DNA of 64,000 nucleotides from Herbaspirillum sp. WKF16 (GTDB lineage: Bacteria; Pseudomonadota; Gammaproteobacteria; Burkholderiales; Burkholderiaceae_D): NCBI RefSeq assembly GCF_028993615.1, contig NZ_CP118632.1, positions 2,418,001 through 2,482,000 of the forward strand. The letters are read 5' to 3'. A model generated the notes under the pieces. That model did no database searches and was not told the DNA's origin. It saw only the letters and a list, made by a program, of their open reading frames with translations. Both the position numbers and the translations under genes were made by a program. How positions within the stretch are numbered: the stretch's first letter is position 1; the number at the start of each line of letters is the position of its first letter. This document shows positions 35,610 to 47,081 of this stretch, piece by piece.

Positions 35610-36890
35610 CTATTGAAGTCGGATGGCCAGCGCCGCAAGGGTGGCCAGCAGTACCGGAATCGTAAGCACGGCGCCGACGCGGAAGTAGTACCCCCACGAG
35701 ATGTGGAGTCCCTTCCGATCCAGCACATGCAGCCACAGCAGCGTCGCCAGGCTGCCGATCGGCGTGATCTTGGGCCCGAGGTCGCAGCCGATCACGTTGG
35801 CATAGATCATGGCTTCGCGGGCCACGCCATGCGCTGTCGTGGCGTCGATGGACAGCGCGCCTGCCAGCACCGTCGGCATGTTGTTCATGACCGAGGACAG
35901 GACGGCCGTCAGGAAACCGGTTCCCAGAACAATGGCCCATACGCCGTGTCCTGCCAGACTGTTGAGCAGCTGCGTCAGGTGTCCGGTCAGGCCGGCATTG
36001 CGCAAGCCATAGACGGTCAGGTACATGCCGAGGGAGAAAAAGACGATCTGCCATGGCGCGCCTTTGATGATCTCGCGAGTTGGGATCACCTGCCCTGCGG
36101 CTGCTGCCGCCAGCAAGATGGCTGCTCCGGCAACGGCCACCAGGCTGATCGGAACGCCCAGTCCTTCCAGCCAGAAGAACCCCAGCAAGAGCAAGCCCAG
36201 CACCCACCATCCGACGATGAACGTCGCCCGGTCGCGGATGGCCTCGGCTGGAGCATCCAGCTGTGTCGCGTCATAGGTCGCCGGAATGTCTTTCCGGAAG
36301 AAAACGCAGAGCGCCAGGAGTGTCGCGGCTACGGCCACCAGGTCGACCGGCGCCATGATGCTGGCGTAGCGAGCGAAACCGATCTTGAAGTAATCGGCCG
36401 TAACGATGTTGACCAGGTTCGACACCACCAGCGGCAGGCTGGCCGTGTCGGCGATGAAGCCGGCCGCCATGACGAAGGCCAGGGTCGACTGCGGCGAGAA
36501 GCGCAGCGCCTGCAGCATGGCGATGACGATCGGCGTCAGGATCAAGGCGGCGCCGTCGTTGGCGAAGATCGCCGAGACGGCGGCCCCGAGCAATACCAGC
36601 AGTAAGAACAACCGCCGCCCGTCCCCCCTTCCCCAGCGCGCCACATGGAGCGCAGCCCATTCGAAAAAGCCGGCCTTGTCCAGCAACAGGCTGATGATGA
36701 TGACGGCAATGAAGGTGGTGGTGGCATTCCAGACGATGTGCCACACCGTTGGAATATCGGCCCAATGGATCACGCCGCATGCCAATGCCACGGCGGCGCC
36801 GCCGCATGCGCTCCAGCCGATGCCCAGGCCTCCGGGCTGCCAGATGACCAGTGCAAGGGTAAGCAGGAAGATGACCAGCGCGGCCAGCAT
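35610..36890 (-). CDS. arsB: Arsenite efflux permease ArsB
   Basis: A 426-aa inner-membrane arsenite/antimonite:H+ antiporter with about 12 helices. The start at 36890 ([32 protein letters not shown]) leaves 13 bp after arsR. Family landmarks are [60 protein letters not shown] and [14 protein letters not shown] followed by [23 protein letters not shown]. Without an arsA gene nearby it should work as a secondary carrier. The family is ArsB, not Acr3. Confidence 0.96.
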   Translation of the reverse strand: MLAALVIFLLTLALVIWQPGGLGIGWSACGGAAVALACGVIHWADIPTVWHIVWNATTTFIAVIIISLLLDKAGFFEWAALHVARWGRGDGRRLFLLLVLLGAAVSAIFANDGAALILTPIVIAMLQALRFSPQSTLAFVMAAGFIADTASLPLVVSNLVNIVTADYFKIGFARYASIMAPVDLVAVAATLLALCVFFRKDIPATYDATQLDAPAEAIRDRATFIVGWWVLGLLLLGFFWLEGLGVPISLVAVAGAAILLAAAAAGQVIPTREIIKGAPWQIVFFSLGMYLTVYGLRNAGLTGHLTQLLNSLAGHGVWAIVLGTGFLTAVLSSVMNNMPTVLAGALSIDATTAHGVAREAMIYANVIGCDLGPKITPIGSLATLLWLHVLDRKGLHISWGYYFRVGAVLTIPVLLATLAALAIRLQ

Positions 36891-36903
36891 GATCGCTCTT
36901 GCC

Positions 36904-37239
36904 TTATGTCGCCGAAGCAGCCGGGGGACGGCATGCATTGACGGGCGAGCACACGTTGCCGGCGCAGCAGTTCTCGGTGAGAAAACCGAGCACGCCGTTC
37001 ATGACCTCAAAATCGGCCGAATAGATGACGAAACGCCCTTCCTGCCGCGACGTCACCAGACCCGCGTGCGACAGCTCCTTCATATGGAAGGACAACGATG
37101 ACGGTGCAATGTCCAACGCCTCGCCGATCTTGCTGGCGGCGCAACCTTCGGGGCCGACCTGCACCAAATGGCGAAAGATGCCCAGGCGGGACTCCTGGGC
37201 CAGCGCGCCCAGGGCTGTGATGACGGCCTGTGTTTCCAT
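36904..37239 (-). CDS. arsR: ArsR-family arsenic-responsive repressor
   Basis: A 111-aa winged-helix repressor leading arsRBCH. The DNA-binding helix segment is [40 protein letters not shown]. The usual alpha3 CVC site is absent; instead cysteines cluster at the C-terminus (C91, C92, C97, C103 in [15 protein letters not shown]), resembling the As(III) site of the Acidithiobacillus-type ArsR. Arsenite binding there should release the operator that overlaps its promoter. It diverges from the paoABC operon. Confidence 0.95.
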   Translation of the reverse strand: METQAVITALGALAQESRLGIFRHLVQVGPEGCAASKIGEALDIAPSSLSFHMKELSHAGLVTSRQEGRFVIYSADFEVMNGVLGFLTENCCAGNVCSPVNACRPPAASAT

Positions 37240-37258
37240 GGTTAGCCTCGTTAATTCA

Positions 37259-37282
37259 ATATTTCAATTATTATTGAAATAT
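37259..37282. promoter_or_regulatory. ArsR operator
   Basis: A perfect inverted repeat, ATATTTCAAT-N4-ATTGAAATAT, lies 20 bp upstream of arsR. It matches the TTCAA-type ArsR operators and overlaps the predicted arsR -10 box. Confidence 0.85.
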
Positions 37283-37295
37283 AGTTTTATAACAA
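37267..37295 (-). promoter_or_regulatory. Predicted arsRBCH promoter
   Basis: Minus strand TTGTTA (37290-37295) and AATAAT (37267-37272) with a 17-bp spacer. The ArsR palindrome covers the -10 and part of the spacer, so bound ArsR would block polymerase. Confidence 0.65.
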
Positions 37296-37556
37296 GGCGA
37301 AATTTTGGCGCGTCCTCTTTGCCGGCAGTCAGGCGTATCTGCGATGAGGCGTTGCGCCTGCAGGGATTGCAAGAATGGCATGCCGCGTAGCGCTGCCTGA
37401 ATGCAAAAAAATCCATGGGTCTGCCCACCTTCAGGCACTAAATCCCAAATAAACGTTCTCCTATCCTGGCGAGCATCACTTCGCCAGCAATCCCAACCGG
37501 TTTTCTCGCACCAGAAGAAACGGACATTCCCAGCCAACCAGCCATCAGGAGGTCCT
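37296..37556. other. Intergenic region upstream of paoA
   Basis: No gene is seen. An 8-bp inverted repeat TGCCTGAA...TTCAGGCA (37394-37401 and 37430-37437) may be regulatory but is not distinctive. AGGAGG before the paoA ATG is a strong SD. No convincing promoter was found for the pao operon. Confidence 0.3.
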
Positions 37557-38219
37557 ATGGACGCTTTTCGCGATGTGACGATCTCGCGGCGCAACCTGCT
37601 TATTGCAGGCGCCCTCTCGGCCACGGCCGCCGGCCTGCCAAGCTCTGCCGGCGCCCAGGCCGGCTCCCCCTCTCCTTCTTCCGCGCCGGCGGGCGGCCCC
37701 GGGCCCGCCAGGGCCGGCGTGTCGCTCACCATCAACGGCAACAAGCACAGTCTCGATGTGGACACGCGCACCACGCTGCTCGACCTCCTGCGCGAGAACC
37801 TGCACCTGGCCGGCACCAAGAAGGGCTGCGATCACGGCCAGTGCGGCGCCTGTACGGTGATCGTCGACGGCCGGCGGATCAATTCATGCCTGAGCCTGGC
37901 AGTGATGCACGAGGGCGCCGAGGTCACCACCATCGAGGGCCTGGGCGACAAGGACAGGCTGCATCCCATGCAGGCGGCCTTCATCAAGCACGACGGTTAC
38001 CAGTGCGGGTACTGCACGCCGGGCCAGATCTGCTCTGCCGTATCGGTGCTCAAGGAAATCAGGGACGGCGTCCCCAGCCTGGTCAGTCCCGACCTGGCCG
38101 AGCCGCCCAAGCTGAGCGATGCCGAGATCCGCGAGCGCATGAGCGGCAACATCTGCCGCTGCGGCGCCTACTCCAACATCCTGGATGCGATCAACGAAGT
38201 CGCCGGGAGGCAGGCATGA
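37557..38219 (+). CDS. paoA: Aldehyde oxidoreductase [2Fe-2S] subunit PaoA (YagT-like)
   Basis: This 220-aa iron-sulfur subunit belongs to a periplasmic molybdenum aldehyde oxidoreductase. A Tat signal ([19 protein letters not shown]) starts at about residue 10, so the folded complex is exported with its cofactors. The first cluster is bound by [21 protein letters not shown], the second by [10 protein letters not shown] and NICRCGAY. The ATG at 37557 follows AGGAGG. It overlaps paoB by 4 bp. The enzyme oxidises aromatic and aliphatic aldehydes in E. coli. Confidence 0.94.
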   Translation: MDAFRDVTISRRNLLIAGALSATAAGLPSSAGAQAGSPSPSSAPAGGPGPARAGVSLTINGNKHSLDVDTRTTLLDLLRENLHLAGTKKGCDHGQCGACTVIVDGRRINSCLSLAVMHEGAEVTTIEGLGDKDRLHPMQAAFIKHDGYQCGYCTPGQICSAVSVLKEIRDGVPSLVSPDLAEPPKLSDAEIRERMSGNICRCGAYSNILDAINEVAGRQA

Positions 38220-39169
38220 GGGCCTTCACCTACCAGCGCGCAAGCTCTGCCGCCGAAGCCGCAGCGGCCGTGGCGCGGGCCCCCGGCGCCAAGTTCATCG
38301 CCGGCGGCACCAACCTGCTCGACCTGATGAAACTGGAGATCGAGACGCCGGTGCATCTGGTCGACGTCAACGGCCTCGGCCTGGACAAGATCGAGGGCAC
38401 CCCGGACGGCGGCTTGCGCATCGGCGCGCTGGCGCGCAATACCGACCTGGCGTCCGACATGCGCGTGCGGCGCGATTACGCGGTGCTGTCGCGCGCCCTG
38501 CTGGCCGGCGCCTCGGCGCAGCTGCGCAACAAGGCCACCACTGCCGGCAACCTGCTGCAGCGCACGCGTTGTCCCTATTTCTACGACACCAACCAGGCGT
38601 GCAACAAGCGCCGGCCAGGCAGCGGCTGCTCGGCTGTCGGTGGCTTCAGTCGCCAGCATGCCATCATCGGCGCCAGCGCCGCCTGCATCGCGACCTTCCC
38701 CAGCGACATGGCCGTGGCCATGCGCCTGCTCGACGCCAGTGTCGAGACCGTGCGCCCCGACGGCAGCACGCGCGTCATTCCCATCGCCGACTTCCACCAC
38801 CTTCCCGGCAATACCCCGCATATCGAAAACGCACTGGTGGCCGGCGAGCTGATCACGGCCGTCACCTTGCCCCGCCCGCTGGGCGGCACGCACCTGTACC
38901 GCAAGGTGCGCGACCGCACTTCCTATGCCTTCGCGCTGGTCTCGGTGGCCGCCGTGATCCAGCCCGACGGCCGCGGGCGGGTGGCATTGGGCGGCGTGGC
39001 GCACAAGCCGTGGCGGGTCGAAGCCGCGGAAGCGGCATTGCCGCAAGGAGCCGCCGCCGTTTCGGCGCGCCTGCTGGCCGGCGCCGCGCCCACGCACGAG
39101 AACGAATTCAAGATCACTCTCGCCAAGCGCACGCTCGCCGCGGTGCTGGCCGAAGCGAAGAAAGGCTGA
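38216..39169 (+). CDS. paoB: Aldehyde oxidoreductase FAD-binding subunit PaoB (YagS-like)
   Basis: A 317-aa subunit of the xanthine oxidase family FAD domain. FAD motifs are [19 protein letters not shown] and [18 protein letters not shown]. The segment [22 protein letters not shown] is the extra [4Fe-4S] site that distinguishes PaoB from ordinary xanthine dehydrogenase FAD subunits. The C-terminal CO-dehydrogenase-flavoprotein domain starts near residue 220 ([20 protein letters not shown]). ATGA overlap with paoA and 4 bp spacing to paoC indicate one operon. Confidence 0.93.
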   Translation: MRAFTYQRASSAAEAAAAVARAPGAKFIAGGTNLLDLMKLEIETPVHLVDVNGLGLDKIEGTPDGGLRIGALARNTDLASDMRVRRDYAVLSRALLAGASAQLRNKATTAGNLLQRTRCPYFYDTNQACNKRRPGSGCSAVGGFSRQHAIIGASAACIATFPSDMAVAMRLLDASVETVRPDGSTRVIPIADFHHLPGNTPHIENALVAGELITAVTLPRPLGGTHLYRKVRDRTSYAFALVSVAAVIQPDGRGRVALGGVAHKPWRVEAAEAALPQGAAAVSARLLAGAAPTHENEFKITLAKRTLAAVLAEAKKG

Positions 39170-39173
39170 TGCC

Positions 39174-41361
<2,188 letters not shown>

Positions 41362-41372
<11 letters not shown>

Positions 41373-41985
41373 TCCGCTCGTCCAATCGCCCGTGGTGCTG
41401 GTGCTGGCCTCGGGCGCCGGCCGGCGCTTCCTGGCCTCCGGCGGCCGGGAGCACAAGCTCGCGGCGCCGCTGGCGGGCCGTCCGCTCATCGAGCATGTCA
41501 TGGAAAAGGTGGCCGCCAGCGGCCTGCCCAGCCATGTGGTGCGCGGCATCGACGGCGGCATGGGCGCCTCGATTGCGGCCGGCGTCGCCGCCACGCAGGG
41601 CGCCGCCGGCTGGCTGGTCTTGCCGGCCGACCTGCCGCTGATCCTGCCGGGCAGCCTGAGGCGCGTCGCCGCCCTGCTCGACGAGCATGCCGTGGTAGTG
41701 CCGCGGCGCGGATCGGCGCCGGGTCATCCGGTGGGCTTTGCTCGCCAATGCCTGGCGCAGTTGCTGCAATTGCGCGGCGATGCCGGCGCCAGGTCGGTGG
41801 TGGAGCGCTATCGCGCGCGCGGCGCGGTCCACGACGAGGCGCTGGAGGACGACGGCATCGTCATGGATATCGACACCGTCGACGACCTGGCGCGCATTGA
41901 AAACCTCATCATCGAAGCCCGCATGAAAATGCCCGGCATGGCCGCCATGGCCGATACTGCAGGAGACTCGCATGGAAGGCATTGA
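41362..41985 (+). CDS. mocA: Molybdenum cofactor cytidylyltransferase-like protein (MocA family)
   Basis: A 207-aa NTP-transferase of the MobA/MocA group. The nucleotide loop is VLVLASGAGRRFLASGG (LAxGxGxR type), followed by KLAAPLAGRPLIEHVMEKV, WLVLPADLPLILPGSL (metal-binding ADxP) and PGHPVGFARQCLAQLLQLRGDAGAR. In the pao context it should make the cytosine dinucleotide cofactor for PaoC. It overlaps paoC by 11 bp and paoD by 14 bp. Confidence 0.88.
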
Positions 41986-42973
41986 CATCAGCGTCCTCAG
42001 GCACCTGCTCGCCTGGCGCCAAAGCGACCGGCGCGCCATGCTGGCCACCGTCGTGCATACCTGGGGCTCGTCGCCGCGCCCGCCCGGCGCGATGATGGCG
42101 CTGTGCGAAGACGGCCGCATCGTCGGCTCAGTCTCGGGCGGCTGTATCGAAGACGACCTGGCCAGCCGCTATGGCGGGACGGGGATGGCGACGGCGGACA
42201 TCCCGCAGTTGGTGAGGTACGGCGTCGATGCGGATGAGGCGCACCGCTTCGGATTGCCTTGCGGCGGCACGCTGGAACTGATGCTGGAATTCGATCCGGA
42301 CGCAGCGCAGCTCGGCGAGCTGGTGAGCCTGCTCGATGCCGGCGCACTGGTGCGTCGCCGCCTGCGCCGCAGCGACGGCGCGGTCACGCTGGAGAAGACC
42401 GCCGCGCCGGCCGCAGTGCAATTCGACGGCCGACATCTGGAGCTCACCCTGGGGCCGGGCTACCGCATGCTGCTCATCGGCGCCGGTGCGCTGTCGCAAT
42501 ACCTGGCCACGATGGCGCTGTTCAACGGCTTCGACGTCACGCTCTGCGACCCGCGGCGCGAGCATCTCGACACCTGGGCCGTGGCCGGCGTCAAGACCAC
42601 CACCGAGATGCCCGACGACGCCGTGGTCGCATTCCAGGCCGACCGCCGCAGTTGCATCGTGGCGCTGACGCACGATCCCAAGCTGGACGACCTGGCGTTG
42701 CTGGAGGCGCTGCACAGCCCGGCCTTCTACGTCGGCGCCATCGGCTCGCGCCGCAACAGCGACAGCCGCCGCGAACGCCTCGCCAAGCACTTCGGCGAGA
42801 CGCGCGCCTCGCTGGCGCGCCTGCACGGCCCGGTAGGCATCTACATCGGCAGCAAGACGCCACCTGAAATCGCCGTCAGCGTAATGGCCGAGATCCTGGC
42901 CACCAAGAACGGCGTGCTGCTGCCCGCCGCCATGCAGATCGAACATGCCAAGGACAACCTGCAGGCGGCCTGA
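41972..42973 (+). CDS. paoD: XdhC/CoxI-family molybdoenzyme maturation chaperone PaoD
   Basis: A 333-aa chaperone. The XdhC/CoxI motif TVVHTWGSSPRPPGAMMALCEDGRIVGSVSGGCIEDDLAS is at about residues 22-65. The C-terminal Rossmann domain begins LLIGAGALSQYLATMALFNGFDVTLCDPR (about 165) and ends in YVGAIGSRRNSDSRRERLAKHFGE. Such proteins bind the mature cofactor, help sulfuration and insert it into the partner enzyme. It is the last gene of paoABC-mocA-paoD. Confidence 0.92.
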   Translation: MEGIDISVLRHLLAWRQSDRRAMLATVVHTWGSSPRPPGAMMALCEDGRIVGSVSGGCIEDDLASRYGGTGMATADIPQLVRYGVDADEAHRFGLPCGGTLELMLEFDPDAAQLGELVSLLDAGALVRRRLRRSDGAVTLEKTAAPAAVQFDGRHLELTLGPGYRMLLIGAGALSQYLATMALFNGFDVTLCDPRREHLDTWAVAGVKTTTEMPDDAVVAFQADRRSCIVALTHDPKLDDLALLEALHSPAFYVGAIGSRRNSDSRRERLAKHFGETRASLARLHGPVGIYIGSKTPPEIAVSVMAEILATKNGVLLPAAMQIEHAKDNLQAA

Positions 42974-43005
42974 GCACCGCACGGCATCCTTCAAGCGCCC
43001 CGGCC

Positions 43006-43749
43006 TCAGGTCAGGTTCAAGCCCCCATCGGCCACCAGGATCTCGCCGGTCAGGTAATTCCCCTTGACCAGCATCGCGACCAGGTCGGCGATGTCGTCAG
43101 GTTGCGCGGCCCGGCGCATGGGCGCCTTGGTGCGCCAGGTCTCTTGCGCGGCGCACCAGTCGGCGGTGAGCGGCGTGTCCACCAGGCCGGGGGCGATGGC
43201 GTTGACGCGGATCGCGGGAGCCAGCGTCAGCGCCAGCAGCCGGGTCACGTGGTTCAGCGCGGCCTTGGTCGCGGCGTAGGGGATGGAGGCGCCCTTCGGG
43301 CGCACGCCGGCGTGGGAGCTGATGTTCACCACGCAGGCCGGGCGCTCCGGGCGCGCCGACTCCCGCAGCGCGGCCTCGGCCAGCGCGACCAGGCGGAACG
43401 GCGCCACCACGTTCACCTCGTTCAACTCATGCCAGACCTCCGAGGTCGCGGCACCCAGATCGCCATGCGGGATGACGCGGCTGATCCCCGCGTTGTTGAC
43501 CAGCACGTCCAGGCGCCCGTAGTGGCCGAGCGTCGTCTCGATCAGCCGCCGGCGGTCGGACTCCAGCGCAAGATCAGCCTGCACGTAGATCGCGGCAGGA
43601 AGCTGCGCGGCGAACTGTTGGCCGGCCTTCGCCGACGACCGGGAGTGGACGACTACCGCGTAGCCGTCCCGCGAGAGCCGTGCCGCCACGGCCTTGCCGA
43701 TGCCGGAGGTCGAACCGGTGACCAAGGCCACGGGGAGGGTTGATGTCAT
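43006..43749 (-). CDS. SDR-family oxidoreductase
   Basis: A 247-aa short-chain dehydrogenase. The NAD(P) motif is ALVTGSTSGIGKAVAARL; NNAG appears as DVLVNNAGISRV; catalytic Ser is in VVNISSHAGV and the Tyr/Lys pair in PYAATKAALNHVTRLL. The C-terminus is DLVAMLVKGNYLTGEILVADGGLNLT. An Arg (SRSS) after strand 2 hints at NADPH preference. Substrate unknown. It is 32 bp from the convergent paoD end and separated from the OYE gene by a hairpin, so probably monocistronic. Confidence 0.9.
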   Translation of the reverse strand: MTSTLPVALVTGSTSGIGKAVAARLSRDGYAVVVHSRSSAKAGQQFAAQLPAAIYVQADLALESDRRRLIETTLGHYGRLDVLVNNAGISRVIPHGDLGAATSEVWHELNEVNVVAPFRLVALAEAALRESARPERPACVVNISSHAGVRPKGASIPYAATKAALNHVTRLLALTLAPAIRVNAIAPGLVDTPLTADWCAAQETWRTKAPMRRAAQPDDIADLVAMLVKGNYLTGEILVADGGLNLT

Positions 43750-43854
43750 GGACGCCGCCAGTAAGGAGAACAGGCGCTAAAAATAACATCGATGCGCGCA
43801 ATCGGCCTGGTGTTTTTTTGCGCCCCCCTTCCCCTGCCCGCTCCCGCAAACGGA

Positions 43855-43879
43855 AACGCCCGCATCAGCGGGCGTTTTT
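43855..43879. terminator. Hairpin terminator between OYE and SDR genes
   Basis: A 9-bp stem AACGCCCGC / GCGGGCGTT with loop ATCA is followed by a T-run on the plus strand and a short T-run on the minus strand. It should end the minus-strand OYE operon. Confidence 0.75.
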
Positions 43880-43920
43880 CATGCATGGCGCAACGAAGTG
43901 CGGTTCAGTGGTTCAGCGGT

Positions 43921-45018
43921 TCAGCGAGCCAGCACCGGGTAGTCGGTATAGCCTTCGGCCCCGCCGCCGTACAGCGTGGCGCGGTCGGGTTCGGCCCAGG
44001 GCGCGTCCAGCTTCAGGCGTTCCACCAGGTCCGGGTTGGAGATGAACGGACGGCCGAAGGCCACCATGTCGGCGTGGCCGGAAGCGATTGCGTCCATCGC
44101 CATCTGGCGCTGGTAGCTGTTGTTGGCGATGTACTTGCCGCCGAAGGCCGCGTGCAGCTTCTTGAAATCGAAGGCGGAGGCGGCGTTGTCGCCGCGGGTC
44201 TGGCCTTCCACGCAATGCAGGTAGGCCAGGCCCAGCTTGCCCAGCTGCTCGGCGTAGTAGAAGTAGGTGCGCTCGGGATCGCTGTCCAGCGGCGTGTCGC
44301 CGGCCGAGCGGGTCAGCGGCGACAGGCGCACGCCGACGCGGTCGGCGCCCCAGATCTCGGCCACCGCGCTGACCACTTCCACCGGGAAGCGCACGCGGTT
44401 TTCCAGCGAGCCGCCGTATTGGTCGGTGCGCCGGTTGGTGCTGTCGCGCACGAACTGCTCCAGCAGGTAGCCGTTGGCCGAGTGCACTTCCACGCCGTCG
44501 AAGCCGGCTTCCTTGGCGCGACGGGCGGCGTTGCGGTAGTCCTCCAGGATGCGCGGGATTTCCGCGGTCTCCAATGCGCGCGGCATCGAGGGGCGGGCCT
44601 GGGTGCGCGACTCCAGGAATACCAGCTCGCCGGCCTGGATCGCCGACGGCGCCACCGGCGGCTGGCCGTTCTCCTGCAGCGAGTCGTGCGAGATGCGGCC
44701 CACGTGCCAGAGCTGGTTGACGATCTTGCCGCCGGCCTGGTGCACGGCGTCGGTGATCTTGCGCCAGGCGGCGACGTGTTCGTCGGTATAGATGCCGGGC
44801 GTGAAGGCATAGCCGCGCCCTTCGCGCGAGATGTTGGTGGCTTCGCTGATGATCAGGCCGGCGGCGGCGCGCTGGCGGTAGTACTCGATGGCCAGCTCGC
44901 TGTGCACGCCGTTCATGTCGGCGCGCGAGCGCGTCAGCGGCGCCATGGCGACGCGGTTGGCGACGCCGATGGCGCCGATGTGGGTGGGCGAGAAAAGATC
45001 AGATCCGGTGCTTGACAC
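43921..45018 (-). CDS. Old-yellow-enzyme family alkene reductase (NemA-like)
   Basis: A 365-aa FMN-dependent ene-reductase. It starts with GTG at 45018 behind AGGAG. Motifs: NRVAMAPLTRSRAD (FMN), GLIISEATNISREGRGY, QLWHVGRISHDS, FDGVEVHSANGYLLEQFVRDSTNRRTDQYGGSLENR (His/Asn pair that holds the substrate carbonyl) and GHADMVAFGRPFISNPDLVERL. These enzymes reduce activated C=C bonds of enals, enones, maleimides and nitro-compounds. It is last in the AKR-SRPBCC-VOC-OYE operon. Confidence 0.93.
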   Translation of the reverse strand: MSSTGSDLFSPTHIGAIGVANRVAMAPLTRSRADMNGVHSELAIEYYRQRAAAGLIISEATNISREGRGYAFTPGIYTDEHVAAWRKITDAVHQAGGKIVNQLWHVGRISHDSLQENGQPPVAPSAIQAGELVFLESRTQARPSMPRALETAEIPRILEDYRNAARRAKEAGFDGVEVHSANGYLLEQFVRDSTNRRTDQYGGSLENRVRFPVEVVSAVAEIWGADRVGVRLSPLTRSAGDTPLDSDPERTYFYYAEQLGKLGLAYLHCVEGQTRGDNAASAFDFKKLHAAFGGKYIANNSYQRQMAMDAIASGHADMVAFGRPFISNPDLVERLKLDAPWAEPDRATLYGGGAEGYTDYPVLAR

Positions 45019-45085
45019 GATATTGGCTCCTGTTTGAAAAGACTGCTCGGTTGAGTGTGTTGTTGCCTTGATCCGAACAACGGCT

Positions 45086-45490
45086 TCAACTGCGCGCCGC
45101 CTGCGAATCGGTTGAAACGGATGAAACGAATGCGCTGCCCTGTATCAACTCCGCCGGGATGCCCGCCGGCGAGCAGATGCGCGTCACGCCGCCTTCAGGC
45201 GGCCGCCCGCAGAGTTCGGCGCCGTTAGCCAGCAGCCGGCGGCAGGCCGCGCCGACATCGGGCACCACGTAGGCCAGGTGGCAGCCGTTCCTGGGATCGC
45301 CCCTGATCATCTCGACCAGCGGCGGCTGCTCCCGCGCTCCCGGCGGCGCCAGATCGTTCATGGCGCACAACCCCTGCGCCAGTTCGACGTGGCGGATCAC
45401 CTGCACGCCCAGCGCCCGCCGGTAGAACATGGCGGCCTGCTGCGCCGGCGATGCGCCGGCCTCCTTCACATGCAATTGCGGCTTCTTCAT
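45086..45490 (-). CDS. VOC-family protein, 134 aa
   Basis: A small one-module vicinal-oxygen-chelate protein (KKPQLHVKEAGASPAQQAAMFYRRALGVQVIRHVELAQGLCAMNDL, then MIRGDPRNGCHLAYVVPDVGAACRRLLANGAE). The start has GGGAGA 7 nt upstream. The first metal ligand region is atypical, so it may be a binding protein rather than an enzyme. Located between the SRPBCC and OYE genes (34 and 67 bp gaps), suggesting a shared detoxification role. Confidence 0.78.
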   Translation of the reverse strand: MKKPQLHVKEAGASPAQQAAMFYRRALGVQVIRHVELAQGLCAMNDLAPPGAREQPPLVEMIRGDPRNGCHLAYVVPDVGAACRRLLANGAELCGRPPEGGVTRICSPAGIPAELIQGSAFVSSVSTDSQAARS

Positions 45491-45524
45491 CGCATATCTC
45501 CCATGACCGGCCGGCGCGCCTGCT

Positions 45525-45950
45525 TCAGGCGCCCTGCCCGGCCAGGCTCAGCGCCAGCGCCTTGAGGCCGTCTTCATAGATGCCGCGAAACAGCGCCGAG
45601 GCTTGCTCGTCGCTCACGCCACGGGGCGTGAATTCGCCGGACCACTCGACCACCGATCCGCCCTGCTCGCCGCCGGGCCTGACCCGCAGCGTTGACCGAT
45701 ACCCCGTCACCGGGAACGGCGCCTCCAGGATCGCGTAGCTGTAGCTGCGCCCGGCGTCGCTGTAGTCCAGCAGGCGTTCGACGATGCGCTCGCCCGACGG
45801 CGTGGCCAGGCTGCGCAGGCGGCCGCCTTCGGAGAGTTCCGACTTGGGAATGTAGGGCAGCCAATCCGGCAGCGAACCGAAGCCGCCGATGAGCGCCCAG
45901 ACCCGGCCGGCATCTACCGGCAGTTCCAGTCTTGCTTGTGCTGTCGCCAT
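45525..45950 (-). CDS. SRPBCC-family (polyketide cyclase/dehydrase-like) protein
   Basis: A 141-aa START-fold protein: ARLELPVDAGRVWALIGGFGSLPDWLPYIPKSEL, then GERIVERLLDYSDAGRSYSYAIL and SVVEWSGEFTPRGVSDEQASALFRGIYEDGLKALAL. This fits the MxaD/Bet-v-1-like group that binds small hydrophobic ligands. It starts behind AGGAGA and lies 16 bp after the aldo/keto reductase. Function unknown. Confidence 0.82.
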   Translation of the reverse strand: MATAQARLELPVDAGRVWALIGGFGSLPDWLPYIPKSELSEGGRLRSLATPSGERIVERLLDYSDAGRSYSYAILEAPFPVTGYRSTLRVRPGGEQGGSVVEWSGEFTPRGVSDEQASALFRGIYEDGLKALALSLAGQGA

Positions 45951-45966
45951 CTCGTTCTCCTGGCGA

Positions 45967-46980
45967 TCAACGCACGCCGGGCAGCGGCGCGACGGCGCTG
46001 ACCAGGCCTTGTTCGCGCAGCTCGCGCCAGAAGTCCTGGGGAATCGTCTCCGCCAGGGCCAGCTTGTCTTCGGCGATGCGCTCGGGCTTGCTGGCGCCGG
46101 GGATGACCGCGGCCACTGCCGGATTGGCCAGGGCGAACTGCAGCGCGGCGGCCTTGATGCTCACGCCATGCCGTGCCGCGACCGCCTTCATGCGCGCCAC
46201 CTTGGCCTTGATCTCTTCCGAGGCCGGCTGGTATTCGAAGTGCGTGCCGCCGGCCAGGATGCCGGAGCTGTACGGGCCGCCGACGACGATCTCCACGCCC
46301 TGCGCCAGGGCGGTCGGCATCACACGCTGCAATGCGCGCTCGTGGTCCAGCATGCTGTAGCGGCCGGCCAGCAGGAAGCCGTCGGGCTTGGCTTCTTCCA
46401 GGTCCATGGTCAGTTCCAGCGGCTCGACGCGGTTCACTCCCAGGCCCCAGGCCTTGATCACACCCTCGTCGCGCAGGCGGGTCAGTGCGCGGAAGGCGCC
46501 GGTGCGGGCTTGCTCGAAGCGCGCCAGCCATTCGTCGCCGTAGAAGTCCTGGGCGATGTCGTGGATCCAGACGATGTCCAGGCGGTCGGTGCCGAGGCGC
46601 TTCAGGCTGTCGTCGATGGAGCGCAGGGTGGCGTCGGCCGAGTAATCGTTGATCACCTTGTTCTTGCGGCCATGCTGGAACAGCGTGCCCTTCTCGCCGA
46701 ACTCCTGCGGGCCGCTGATGACTTCGTCCAGCACCAGGCGACCGACCTTGGTGCTGATCACGTAGTCGTCGCGCTTGTATTGGGCCAACGCCTGGCCCAG
46801 GCGGATCTCGGCCAGGCCGGCGCCGTAGAAAGGCGCGGTGTCGAAGTAACGGATGCCGTGCTCCCATGCGGCATGTACCGTGGCGGCGGCTTCCGCCTCG
46901 GGGATATCGCGAAACATGTTGCCCAGAGGGGCGGTGCCGAAGCCCAGCACGCTGCCCTTGATCTTGTCCTTGATGCTCAT
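45967..46980 (-). CDS. Aldo/keto reductase
   Basis: A 337-aa NADPH-dependent TIM-barrel oxidoreductase. The ATG at 46980 has AGGAG 6 nt upstream. Motifs: SVLGFGTAPLGNMF, GIRYFDTAPFYGAGLAEIRLGQAL (catalytic Asp and Tyr), YVISTKVGRLV (Lys) and LDIVWIHDI (His). The overall pattern resembles pyridoxal reductase / D-threo-aldose dehydrogenase-type members. It is first in the operon with SRPBCC, VOC and OYE genes and diverges from a LysR regulator. Confidence 0.9.
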   Translation of the reverse strand: MSIKDKIKGSVLGFGTAPLGNMFRDIPEAEAAATVHAAWEHGIRYFDTAPFYGAGLAEIRLGQALAQYKRDDYVISTKVGRLVLDEVISGPQEFGEKGTLFQHGRKNKVINDYSADATLRSIDDSLKRLGTDRLDIVWIHDIAQDFYGDEWLARFEQARTGAFRALTRLRDEGVIKAWGLGVNRVEPLELTMDLEEAKPDGFLLAGRYSMLDHERALQRVMPTALAQGVEIVVGGPYSSGILAGGTHFEYQPASEEIKAKVARMKAVAARHGVSIKAAALQFALANPAVAAVIPGASKPERIAEDKLALAETIPQDFWRELREQGLVSAVAPLPGVR

Positions 46981-47033
46981 CGCCAACTCCTGAAAATTTG
47001 TTGAGGTGAAGCGAGTTTAGGGTGGCGAATTGA

Positions 47034-47046
47034 GTCTGTCCAAGAC
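47034..47046. promoter_or_regulatory. Candidate LysR-type binding site
   Basis: GTCT-GTCCA-AGAC is a short inverted repeat midway between the divergent AKR and LysR genes. It fits a LysR-type site position, but it is short and no promoter pair is clear. Confidence 0.4.
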
Positions 47047-47081
47047 ATAATATGACCAAGTTGAGCTATTGGAGGTCTTAA

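Noticed and set aside
34294..37239. Calling the ars block a mobile element
   Set aside because: No transposase, integrase, terminal repeats or target duplication were seen; only composition at the borders suggests transfer.
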